Assembly (NCBI RefSeq): GCF_033807715.1
Contig: NC_084599.1
Span: 31,022,125 to 31,086,124, forward strand
Direction: 5' to 3'
Source of the DNA: Cololabis saira
Taxonomy: Eukaryota > Chordata > Actinopteri > Beloniformes > Belonidae
Length of the DNA: 64,000 bases
Positions within the stretch are counted from its first letter, which is position 1; every line of letters starts with the position of its first letter. The notes under the pieces are model-generated. The model had not been told where the DNA came from and ran no database searches. It worked only from the letters and a program-made list of their open reading frames with translations. The translations under genes were made by a program, and so were the position numbers. Shown one piece after another: positions 45,715-58,336 of the stretch.

Positions 45715-46259
45715 CCCGGAGATAACACTTCTAAATGGTTCTTTTTTTTGCTCTGTTATTTTGATCCTGTCCTGTCCTGTCCTGTCTAACAGTTGACCAA
45801 TAGAGAAACATACTAAGGCTTAGGGTAGATACTCAGAGCCATTCATTGAAAGTACACAGTCTGCAGACCGCAGACTCCAGGGAGGGCCAGAAGCAGGGAG
45901 GGAGTTTTTGGCAGCAATGAGAAAAAAGAAGATATAGAACACGCAATTGCAAAAATAAGGAGTAACATATGAGAAACGCTAACTATGTTGAGACAATGGG
46001 GGAAAAAAACACATGCACTGTAAATGAGGATTTAGCTTTTTTTTTAGTTGAGTTTTTTTTTAGATATTGTACAATTATCATAGCTAAATCTAATTTCTGA
46101 TTGCTTATGCAGATGACACCATATTATATAAACAAGACAACATCAACAATTACAGAATATTTCACACTATTATAATTTTGTTTCAAGGAAGAGTATAACA
46201 CAGCTAACTTAAGGGAGGTTTGGAGGATGGAATAGCATGAAGCCATCAGTTTCATTTCA

Positions 46260-46440
46260 ATTATTTATTAAGAGGAAAGCACCAGAGTTCTGATCTAATC
46301 ACTCAGGATGCTTTGGCTAGTGTGGAGACAGGATAAGGAGGCAGCAAGAGACTGGGAAGACATGCAGCAAAGGGTCACAGGCTGGGATTTGAATCATAGA
46401 CCGTTGGAGGACAGAAACCTTCGAATATGGGGCGCCAACT
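46260..46440. repeat. Possible decayed fish repeat fragment
   Basis: gaagacatgcagcaaagggtcacaggctg and the following ggatttgaatc resemble a phrase seen in many fish repeats and contain a B-box-like core. Ends and family cannot be fixed. Confidence 0.3.
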
Positions 46441-49400
46441 CATCAACCTGACCTAAAGAGCCCCCCAGTAGCTTTGAAGGTGACATTCCTTTCATAAAAC
46501 ACAAAAGCATCTTAGGACAGATTCAGGGTTTGCCTACTATAGTAAGTGTCAAACTTATTTAATTTTGTGTGTGAACAATCAAAATAAAGCTATTTGTAAA
46601 TCAATTTTCAACATGTATGCACTTATGAGCTCAAATACTAAAAATGAATATATACAGTACACTATGCAAGGATACTAAAAACATGACTTTTAAAACACTG
46701 TTATTAAAGTAGTGTAAATTCACCTATCTGTGACCTCCTAAGAAGTTTTAAATTAAAAATGCAGTGAAAAATGGAAAGAGAGAAAGTAAAGCCACGGTTT
46801 CATAAATTTCCAAGTTAATGATTTTCAGAATGAAATGCCAAATATTAGCACAAGTGAATCTGCCATGTTTCCCACTGCATAAATTCCGTATGCTCCGTAT
46901 TTTTACACAGTAAAAAGGTCCCAGTGTTGAGAAAAAGGTGAAACCCCAATTTAATGAGTATCATGATGCATTTCTAAAGCAGACGGCGGCACATCAAACT
47001 ATGGTATCATACCTGAATATCTGACAGGTCACATCACTGTTTTACTTTCATTGAACAAATTCCAGTTTGAATTATATTCTCTTATATGCAAAGCACAGAC
47101 ACACAGGCGATGGACCCTGCGTCGACATCCTGACCTGCCAGTCATGCTGCTGCTCTCATTACTGTACGTTACTAATTCAGCTGTTAAAAGGAGGTTATTG
47201 AGAAGAGAGGATATATTCTGGGGAAGTCCTGCAGCTACAAGTATGAATCTTTATAACAAAGTGGTCCAGTTAATGATAACAATGAGCCATTCTCTGCTCT
47301 GAGATGCTGCGGTAATGATGTCCACTGCAGGAGTTTATTGAAAGCTCTAATGACAGCCCACATGAACTGTGCTGACCCCCAGACTCCACACAGTCGCCTT
47401 AGCTGATTGCACCCACTCCAGACAGTGTATTTCACTTCACCTGATGCCCCATGTTGCGTTTCATAAGCATCTGAGAAGTGTCTTGTCTTGCTCCTCTCTC
47501 CTGTACAAATTGTATATTTGATGGAAGCCACTGAATGGAGCACATGAGTCAGACGAGAATTTAGATATAAGAATTGAGAATTAAGTCTCCCTTGCATCCT
47601 GTGCAGACTTCTGAACCTACATCACTATATCGATGGCACCGGGCCAAAAATCAGTGTATATAAGCTTTTTAGTAAAAGGTCCAGTAGTCTGAAAACACAA
47701 GTGTTATATTATACAGACACTTATTTGCCCCTATAGCAACGCTTAGGCCCTTTGACTCTTCAGTTTCTCTCTAGTATCTTTACTGCTAGATTCGTTGTGG
47801 TGTCAGTAAAAGATAAAGACAAGAAGAGAAAAGAAAATCTGACATATTTGGGACATTTACAGTGAACAACTGAATAAGTTACATGCTCCATCAACACAAA
47901 ACTCAGAGATGTCCTGACACATACAGTAATCCATCCTGTCGGTCAAACAGCAGAGCAGTCCGTTCAACAAGTTGTGCAGTGTATAGGTTTCTGTATTTAG
48001 TGTAAAACAAATCACTGTCCAGTTTTTCCTTTACGTGGCGCAGCTCATACACTTTCAGTTTGATGCATCGTTTTCACGCTAACTTAGCAGGCTTGGATAA
48101 TCGACACATTAGGCCTACCTGGGAATTTACAAGCTCAATATCAATGTCTGATCTAAAGGGTTGATTCTGTATTCAAGTCTAATACCTGCAGGAACAACTA
48201 TTCATCAGATTCTGTGGTGAAAAGAAAGGATCAACATAATCACATTTGTGTAATAAAATCAGCATATAAATGCACTTACTGATTTTGTGAATTATTGACT
48301 TTTTGTCATTTTTCATAAATGCAACATTTATTCAAATTTAATCAATAACTGTTGAATTGGTTTGATGTGAGACAAAAACATCCAATACTTCTCCCTGGTG
48401 GTATTTGAATTCTGTTTCACCATATTTTGGTCGGAAAATATGATCACATAAAAAAATCAACAAAGGATATTAGAATTTAATCTGAAGCTGTAAACATAAC
48501 CTCCTTTGGAGCTATACGTTTAGTGCAAATTACTATGTTGATTGCCACATTCATTATCTACACCCGCTTACTCCTCAGGGTCCCATGGTGGCCTAGCCAT
48601 GTTAGACCTCACCAGTTCATTTATCTTGCTTCATATTTACTCCTCTGGTGAATACATTGCATTTCACACTTCTAATCTCCTGACGCATGCTTGTATGCTT
48701 GCTGATAGCTGAGAAAATGCAGAAATCTTGCAGCGACATGTTTCTTTGGACTCCTGAGATGGAAAAATAGCAAAACTCTGCTGATTGCTTTAGATGTGAG
48801 ATCAGCAGCTTTGGAATTACATGAACCGCTGACTTTTCTAACCACACTATTAATTTTCGTTTTGTTCCACTAGTTTCACAAAATAGAATAAATAAACAAA
48901 ACCAAACCAAAAATAAAATTTAAAAACTACTTAGCGTGTCTCCTATTATGTAGGTCAAAGAAAGGTCGACGCAGTGTTTGGCCAGAAAATGGTACGTATC
49001 TCCATTTTTCTGACGTTAGCCTATAATTTGCCAATGAAAGAGGATAAATATAGCTTCCTAAACTCAGCTGTACATCTCCTACATCAGCATTTTCCTTGCA
49101 CCTGTCACAACACCAGATATAACCTGTGCCGAAGCCAGTTAATGATATTTGGGCCACATCTGGCCCATGGAACACCCAATAACTCAATTTAAGGCCAGAT
49201 AATAAACTCTTAGCCTCATTTGGTCTACATAACATTAGTTAGTCTCATAATTGAGTTGAATAATTGTCAAAATGAGCCAAATAATTGGCCTGAAACTGTT
49301 TAATCCCAATCATGTATAAACCCACTGCATTTTATTTATCCGCTATCATAAACAAGCACAACTACATGTATTGTTTTTCGGTGAGACTTTTTAGTTTTGA

Positions 49401-50931
49401 ATGACAAAACAACCTTTCAGCCCATGCTAAAATTATTTTATGGCTAGTACACAAAATGTAGAGTTCATCTTCAACACATGCTGAATCCATCAGACTTTAA
49501 GAGAGAGAGAGAGGTAATCTGTCAGAGGGGTGTCAAGCTGTGAGAGAAACCGCAAGAAAGACAAAGTCCACTAGATTGAGAGAAAAAAATTGAAAAAAAA
49601 TAATGAAAAAGACTTAAAAACAACAAAAATAAGAAAAGAGTTATGTTTTTCTCACATCTTTAAATCACTCACACCTCACTCATCCTCGATCAACTACAAT
49701 ACACCAACTTGTAACTTCATCTGATTGATGGTGAAATGTGCCATTTACCCCAAATCTTATAAAAAACGTATTAATTTTCTTTGAAACATTGCTTGTGACA
49801 TGTGAATAAACAGAAACACTATACTGAACTAAATGGAAAAGTAGGAAGCGGCACAAGTCCCCTGCGTTTCCCCATAATTGGATCAGTGGTATCTGACAAA
49901 ATCACATCTGACAAACAGCATACCAGCAGATGGATGGGGACTGACACGAGGCACACTTCATTTTATTTAGGGGACAAAATGTGCCAGATATAAATTCTAT
50001 CTACGGAGACAAGATTGGGGAAGCTGTGGAGCCTGAGTGAGAGCATAATTATGCCTTACAGTTTGAGTATTTAGCTGACATTTATTCAGAGCAAAGAATA
50101 ATGACTGAAATATAAATAAAAAGACGGATTGAGCTGCGCAATTTGTGATAGAGAATTTCCAGACTTGAATCAAAATATTAAAATTTTCAGTCTATTTGCA
50201 TCCGAAGTTTTCAATTCCTGTCATTAATACAGCTTTCAACCTTTGCTGAAGGGCTTGATTAATAAGGTACATTTTAGCTAATAATGCCCTGTTTTGGGGA
50301 AAAAATGTGTTCTGATCTTGGTATAATGCATACATATTTTTCTTTGTAATGAGAAATGTCACATTGTTCTATTTACATTGTAGTTCCTTTTTTTATAAAT
50401 AATCTCAAGTTTGACCATAATAACCTTTTCATTTAGAGTTCAAAGGGTTTCAGCGTTGATTTTTCTTAGCTTTTCTTGGAATTTCTTTATTGTAATTTGC
50501 GGATGAAAAGGGCAAGAACAACATCACACTAAAGGGCAATCTGAGCAAAAGTGATTGTAATTTGAACTGATCGTCACAAGGAGTATTTCTTCAAATTTTA
50601 AGAATTAGAAGAAGCTGTTTGCAGACAGCTTCTCAGCAATGGTGAGAATTATTGAGAACCAGGCTGTTGTTTTGGATTCAAAATGGCATTAACTTGTTTT
50701 AAGTTTGGTTAAAGCTGTCATTTAGGGCAAAATAAATATGTTTTTACCTGTCTTGAGGTGAAAGGGACACAACATTCACAGATTCAGTGGGGTAAATGCT
50801 GGAAAAACAAGATTAGCATGGAATTGCACGGAGGTGCAAATGTAACTTTTTTTTAGTAAACAAACTTTATTTCACAGCAGTTTTTTTTTTTTTTTTTTGC
50901 AATAAGACATTAACCAAAAATGCTTTTAAAC

Positions 50932-51155
50932 CAGTGTTTCCCAACCCTGGTCCTCGGAGGCCAGCGACCTGCATGTTTTAGATGCGACCCTGCTTCAGCA
51001 CACCGTGATGAAGTACATGTGTCATCAACAGAGTTGTGCAGACCTTGGTGACAAGCTAATGAGGACCATTAATTAGAATCAGGTGCGTTGGTGCAGGGAA
51101 ACATCTAAAATATGCAGGACAGGGGGTCCCGAGGACCAGGGTTGGAATACCATTG
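50932..51155. mobile_element. Short non-autonomous hAT MITE
   Basis: The 224-bp element starts cagtgtttcccaaccctgg and ends ccagggttggaataccattg, an imperfect inverted pair. It is flanked by ttttaaac (50924-50931) and ctttaaac (51156-51163), an 8-bp duplication with one mismatch. This fits hAT. It ends 71 bp from the laminin-G exon c donor. Confidence 0.8.
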
Positions 51156-51225
51156 CTTTAAACCACCACTCATGGACTTTTGTTCTGCACAATGCGAGTG
51201 GGAGGTCAGTGTCGCTAACCCTAAC

Positions 51226-51429
51226 CTTGCTGGTGGTAGAGCAGCAGCTTTCCTTTCTCCAGCACCAGGTTGAGGCTGTGGTCTCTCTGTCCCTCTGCAT
51301 GCAGCAGCGTCCCTGAATTCTTCAGAGTTTTAAACTTTAGAGCAATGATCTCCATCGCTGTCCTGCTCGGCCTGGCGCTCAGTCTGAAGACCAAGCTGCT
51401 GTTGCCGTCAAAACTTGTCACATCAGAAG
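51226..51429 (-). CDS. cntnap4: CNTNAP exon c: start of laminin-G 1
   Basis: This 204-bp exon starts after GTCCTAAAG and ends before GTTAGG, phase 1 at both ends. It completes the linker SSDVTSFDG and encodes SLVFRLSARPSRTAMEIIAL, FKTLKNSGTLLHAEGQ and LEKGKLLLYHQQ, the first strands of laminin-G 1 (IALKFKT, GTLLHAEGQ). The next exon is 14.8 kb away. Confidence 0.93.
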
Positions 51430-52506
<1,077 letters not shown>

Positions 52507-53264
52507 TCAGTAAAAAAAATGTAACGCACCTCTTGAAATAAACCTAATAGTCCATAAATGTAGTGAAAATGTTCTTATTTTAAGCAAAAATGTCTTTGCC
52601 AATGGGGTAACAATTCCTTAAAACCAGCAAAATAATCGAACATTGTCTACTTATTTTATTTTAAAAAAAAGGCTTTTTTCCTTTCTTGTATGTATGCACT
52701 GTTTTTAACATCCGATGTTAAGGTTAATAAAACTAAGATGTAAAAATGTGTAAACGTCTTGAGAAAGAAAAGCAGAATATACAGACAGACTCACATTAAG
52801 ATCAATAGATTAAATAGAGGCCAGTCTATTTGTCATTACTTTAATCAGTAGAGAAAAAGTCTCCCTAAAAGTCCTGAGTCCTGCTGCATTTTTAAACTGA
52901 TTATCTCCGATGATGTCTCTCCCACTACTCCATCAGTGTCCAATAATCAATAACCCTGGGTGTTATTATGTATCCATAGCAAACCCTCTCCCAAAAACGA
53001 ATGCCTTCTAATTGATCTGCTTTTTGTGAAGATCTAGTGAGGTTCTCTGAGTGACAGGCACAAGTAGACAAGAACCAACATCCTCATCTGTAAGCAAAGC
53101 AGGACACACACACACACACAACAGGCTACATTTGCTACATTTGCAGTTATGTGCTCATGCAGTCAAGTGCATGTCTTTTGCGTGTGTGCATCTGCATTAT
53201 TCAGTGGCGTGTGTGACATTGCCTGTGTGTGTTTGAGTATACTGAATGTGTACTGATGAGGCTT

Positions 53265-53470
53265 TGCGAGTGAGATTGGCTTCCCTGGCATTGCATAATT
53301 GTGATTTCCGGGCCGTCTTCAGCGCTTTGAAGGGCTGAGCTGGCCGAGGTGGCTGAGCAGCGGAGCGTTAAGCTCAACAAATGGCCCTGTTTCCTGCTGA
53401 GGGCGCCGAGGAGAACGGCATCTCATTTACTCGCCTGAGCACTATTTGAAATATGAGAAGCCTGTGACAA
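53265..53470. promoter_or_regulatory. Candidate conserved intronic element (GC-richer island)
   Basis: A complex, repeat-free and locally GC-richer stretch in an AT-rich intron, with tgcataattgtgatttccgg and gctgagctggccgaggtgg near its centre. No open frame with splice sites fits a CNTNAP exon. Function is unknown; proposed only because its composition departs from its surroundings. Confidence 0.2.
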
Positions 53471-56400
53471 GCCTTCAGTCCAGGACGGAGACGCAGGTTT
53501 ACAAGGAGATGAAGAAGGAGGGAGGAGCACACAAGAATGAACTAGAGAGCAAATTTAGCTCTGAAGAAACACTGAGTCCATCCAACACAATTACATGAAA
53601 ATGCTCACGTCAAACTCCTTTAAAAAGGCAACTCTAGCAAGCACATGGAGAAAAAAAAAAGGTAAATCTTACCAAAGATGAAAAGCAACACCCGTGTTTT
53701 TTAGGCTTTTATTGATATGTTTAATGCACGTAAAATCTGCTCACCTTGGTAATTATGCTAAGAAGTTGGTTTTTTTTTTTAATATTTCTATCCTTGGTGA
53801 CAACACATCATTTGTACACCTGAAGTGTACATATTAAGTGTCTCCCCCTATGTTGTAAAGTGAGTCAGCGCTATCATTTTTTTTCCCAGTTATTTTCTTT
53901 TGTTTGAGTTTTTCAGTTTTTCCACACAGTAATAATATACACTCCAAACTTATTAACTGATAAAAAGAAGACTCTTGAAGTACTTGCTATGATTTGGCTT
54001 TTGTCTGCAGAAGGAAAAGGTTGAATCAGTATTTATCTATGATGGTTCCACCTGAGATAGGCATCGGTGAACCTGAACTCAATACCAGTGTTGAGTTTCA
54101 GTTAAGATTACACGCCAATGTTCTGATACAATTGGAGCTGCAACTCTCACCTGGATACATGAAAATTAAATCACCAACCTGCAAAAAAATCAGAAGTGAC
54201 AGATGGATTTTAACAAATTGGGTTGATCATAAACTTCGTCCACCAAATTAGGTATGAGGATACATAACTCCATCTCTGCACGTTGAAGCCCATGAGCATA
54301 CAGTCAGTCTTACCCTGCGGAAATAATAAAGTAATTACTGGATGTAACCTAAATTCTACAAATAAGTCTGCATGCACCGCCTCCAGCATGTTGAGGGTAA
54401 TCCTGCTGCTACCGACAGTTGGGAGGAATTTAATCACTTTGTTTTATTGCAGGTACCTGTGTTTGAAAACCTGCAGGCTAAGTTTTGTGTAAAAAAAAAT
54501 GTATGAGGAACCAAGATGATTTCATTGCCACACATCTCAGCGGACAAATGCCTCCTTTTATTTTTATTTTCTGCCACAACTGCTGTTTTTGACTTGGGGA
54601 AGATGGAACCTCTTCCTGATCTGTTGCTTACTGCTGGAATTTACTGAGACGAGAGATGCCAATCGGCCTTACAAGGACATCTTTGCCAAAAAACAAATGT
54701 TGGACTCTCTAGGTTAATACTGTATTACTAAAACGATCACCACATTCAAAATGTGAATTATGAGTCAGCCCATTGAAAGACAGTATAGAGTGGAAGTACT
54801 ACAGTATATATACAATTAAATTGCTTGAGTACAGGGCTGGGGTAAGGGCACCTACAAACAGCACTCAAAGTATTTTCACCTTGGACAAAAGTTAAAGAAA
54901 AAAGTTCCAAAAGTCATTGGAAAGTAATGATGAATGGAGATATTATTGCTTTGAAATGTCTACCGTCACATAGATGCTAAGCTACCCTGACTAATACATG
55001 GAGTTTCAAATGACGGCTTATTTGGATGCATCAACTTTTATGTTGAGTGTCAGCTTGACAGTTTTTAAGCCGTAGAAAGATGCACACTATGTAACTATTT
55101 CTTCCAAAGCATCAGGACTAGAAAGACTTGCAAGGAGTCATCACATTTTTTTTTTGTAATGGTTCACGCTGTGAGAAACCTATATATTGTCAAATATGAA
55201 TCCCAAGTTGCAGGCTGCACCTTTTTTCTGATGAAGGACAAAGGAGATGCCTTACTTCTTTTTTGTGCTTGCCTTGCTGTGATCCTGACATTAATGGTTT
55301 GCTTGTCACTGACAAGTATTTCTATTTGTAGAGAAACAATGATTGAACGTTGGAAAAATGGGTTTACAAGACAAAGATAAAATGGGAAGCATATGCAGAA
55401 ATGAAGCAAGCAGTACACTCAGCCCTTTCTCCTTCACATTTAAGTTCTAGAGTAGACACTGAGCTGACACCATGTGTGAAGACGGGCTCATATTTGACAA
55501 AGTTTCTGAGAGTCTGATGATGTTGGTCTGGGCTGATTTTTTTGGGCTGGCGTTTGCTGCTGCTGGATTCAAAGCTGTGACATTTTCTGCAGCTAACAGA
55601 GACAGTCTTTCTGGCAACAGCAGCAGCCTTGTGTCAACAGAGGTTAAACTAGCTGAACAAAGCTCTGTGCCATTGGCAGAACCTTGCCTCGCTTCTCTTC
55701 ATTGTTCCATCAATTATTAACAAAAAGGCGAAAGAACCCCAAAGAAAAAATGTGTTCATTTGATTTCACTGGCTCAAGTAGCACGTCAGTTTACACCCTG
55801 GACAAGAGACCACTATGTCAACTTTATTTATCCCTTCACGTCTGACACATACATCCCAGGGAAGTACATTCTGATAATTTGTTGTAACATTTATGAGGCT
55901 ACAATATCAGATGGTCTGTAAATGCAATCGTGGTGACTCCCAAAGTTGTTCAGGCAGCCAACAAGAGCAACAGTTTAGCTCAAAAACATCCCCCTATATG
56001 GCTCATTCCAGGTACGCACTGTATTTTCTTTTTGTCACTTTGGGGCCTTGCCAACCACTTCACAGCTATCAAGATTGCTGCCACTCAAAATTCCCACCAC
56101 CAGCCCAACACCTCTAGGCTCCAACTCTAAGGATCATGTCAGAGGAGTTAAGCTGTTGCTCATTACTCCCAATATATGTAAGTATTATCTGTGTGGAGTG
56201 ATAAGGCCAGAGCCTGCCAAACTTCATGTAAAAAAAATAATTATTAAAGGCTGATATCTTCTAGGCAGTCTCCACTGTGTAAATACAGAAGTGGTACATC
56301 AACTAACCATATGTCAATCATGCTATAAGTACGTACAACTCTTATGGTGGGTTCACAAGGTGCAAATTTAGCTGTCTAAGATGAAAAAATATGCAATTGT

Positions 56401-56794
56401 GGGGAAGAAAGAAAAAAAAAATCAAAAAAATCTTTGCTAAACTAACATCAGAAGCTCGATTCTTCTTCTGAATCATGACCAGGAACACATTCTACTTCAC
56501 TGATTAGTTCTTAACCGCATTTTTGGCACACATTATTTTTACTTTTGTTTGTTTACACTGATGAAGCAACATCGCCGCACCAGGTCGTGGCCTATAACAC
56601 AAGAGGGCAACATCCTACAGACTGCACACTCTGCTCTGTATGTCTTAGCCAAGATTATGCAGATCCAAATCGTACAGTGTAGCTTTGATTGATCTCATAG
56701 GACTGCCAAATTTGTACAGTGTGAACCCGACCTCAGTTCTCCAGCTAACGGATAATTACTAAAACTGGATTTTATCTGATGTAATAGTGACAAT

Positions 56795-57120
56795 ATATGT
56801 ATGCCTCCCCTGTCTCTCTGTTCTTCATCCTCTCTGCCCTTCCTCCCTCCTGCTTTCTTCCTCTATCCGGCTGGTCTTCAACAGGATGGTCCCCTCGTAC
56901 GATCCAGATCCTGATCAAGGTTTTTATGCCTCTTAAAAGGGAACATTTCTACCCTTAAGCCAAGATACTGTTTGGCTTAAAGATGTTCTCCTGCAAGGGG
57001 AGTTTCTTACTTGCCAGTGATTCTTTTAATATTTGGTCATGTTCTGAAACTCTCATGGCAAATTTATGTTGTAATATATGCCACATCAATAAAATTCAAT
57101 TTAAAATAGAATTGAATAGT
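56795..57120 (+). mobile_element. L2-like LINE 3' UTR fragment
   Basis: ggctggtcttcaacaggatgg, cctcttaaaagggaa and the final aataaaattcaa..gaattgaat tail follow the order of a widespread fish LINE 3' UTR. No coding part remains. Confidence 0.55.
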
Positions 57121-57646
57121 ATTAAAATACTGATTTGGATTTGATTGTAAGAACATGTGCATCTTCATAAATGTCAGTCATCTTCAGATTCGCAGCGCTC
57201 TCATTGCTTATAATTAGCACAAATCCCCTACCGAGAACAAGCATATTAGCCCTTTGAACCCTAAACCTATTTTGCTCATACATGCATTCTCTTATCAACG
57301 TCCCCAGATCTACGGACTTTAGGGTTTTGAGTAGGGCTGAACGATTAATTGCATTTGCGATAATATCGCGATGTGATAAAACGAGATTTTCTAACCGCAA
57401 AGGCTGCGATTTGACCAGTCACGTGATCTGGTCACGTTGCCGGCGGAGAAAAAAAGTCAACAGTGCCGCGTGTCCGCCTGTAACCTACTGTATCTACCGT
57501 GGCCTCAGGGTTGGGGCTCCGCCAGGCAGGGCTTTATAAATATATGGGCTTTATAAATGTATTAAATATATGAACGCGGAGTCGGCGTGGCGAGGAGCTG
57601 CGTGCGGCGCAGAGCACGAGCCGGGCGGACAGTTGCGCTGTGAAGC

Positions 57647-57781
57647 CTGATTTATGGTCCCGCGTTAAATCGACGCAGAGCTTACGCCGTAGGTTACGCG
57701 GCGACGCGCTCCGTAAGATGCGCGTACCGCGTACCTTACGGCGATGGCTCTGCGTTGGTGTAACGCGGAACCATAAATCAG
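57647..57781. mobile_element. 135-bp palindromic MITE nested in the hAT element
   Basis: ctgatttatggtcccgcgtta at the left mirrors taacgcggaaccataaatca at the right. The GC-rich centre (cggcgacgcg) is also roughly self-complementary. It resembles the fish MITEs with tttatgg..cgcgt ends often put with Harbinger. Target duplication not resolved. Confidence 0.65.
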
Positions 57782-58122
57782 CCTTAAACCAGCTGCAGCC
57801 CTTTCAGCTCATCAGGAGAAGTTAAAGAGCGGCTGTGAGTTGTTAATTGCTGGTTCGTTTCGTTAAGCTTTATTGGTTTGTTTGTTAGTTTGCTGGTGTT
57901 TTTTTTTTCTCTCTGTGATTTTTGAGTTATTTATGAAGATGTTCTGAGTTCCCTGTGAGCAGTACTAAAGTTGAAGAGGGATGAAATAAAAAACGGTCAA
58001 AATCACCCCCCCCTGAAATAAAAACGGTCAAAATCATCCCCCCCTGTAAAACTGCCATCCCTCCTTTCCATCCCTTATGTCATTTCATCAATGAATGTGG
58101 TTTTACTGCTATTTCAACATTT

Positions 58123-58336
58123 AGACTCATCACCAGAAAAATAACTTATTTGACAATTTTCACCTGTTTCAAGTAAATTTTCACCTGAAATAAGTAGGAA
58201 AATCTGCCAGTGGGATAAGATTTATCTTCTTATTACAAGCAAAAAAATCTTGTTCCACTGGCAGATTTTTCTACTTATTTCAAGTGAAAATCTACTTGAA
58301 ACAGGTGAAAATTGTTGTTTTTTCCAGTGATGAGTC
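58123..58336. mobile_element. Hairpin MITE nested in the hAT element
   Basis: Long inverted arms (58153-58213 and 58255-58315) match over about 60 bp with few mismatches around a 41-bp loop. An outer pair (agactcatcac.ag and ct.gtgatgagtct) extends the stem to 58123-58336. This is typical of fold-back MITEs; superfamily not assigned. Confidence 0.7.

Larger units (their letters stand above)
39723..45717 (-). mobile_element. Full-length L1-clade (Tx1-type) LINE, element B
   Basis: The 15-bp target duplication ggagataacacttct flanks the element at 39708-39722 and 45718-45732. On the minus strand the 6.0-kb element reads: short 5' region, ORF1 (45556-44624), 0.73-kb spacer, ORF2 (43894-40073), 3' UTR, AATAAA (39739-39744) and poly-A. 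Both ORFs are open. It is a different family from element A: the ORF2 proteins share motifs but differ along their length. Sense orientation in the host intron. Confidence 0.93.
36425..51225 (-). other. Intron 3 (14.8 kb)
   Basis: The donor is GTTAGG, a weak one, and the acceptor GTCACAG. It holds an inverted TTAA MITE (38086-38425), a possible regulatory stretch (39030-39500), full-length L1 element B (39723-45717) and a hAT MITE (50932-51155). 36425-38085 and 45733-50923 are AT-rich. In the latter I see only a CCTGT run (45773-45792), a repeat fragment near 46260-46440 and assorted short A/T runs. No gene found in either. Confidence 0.85.
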
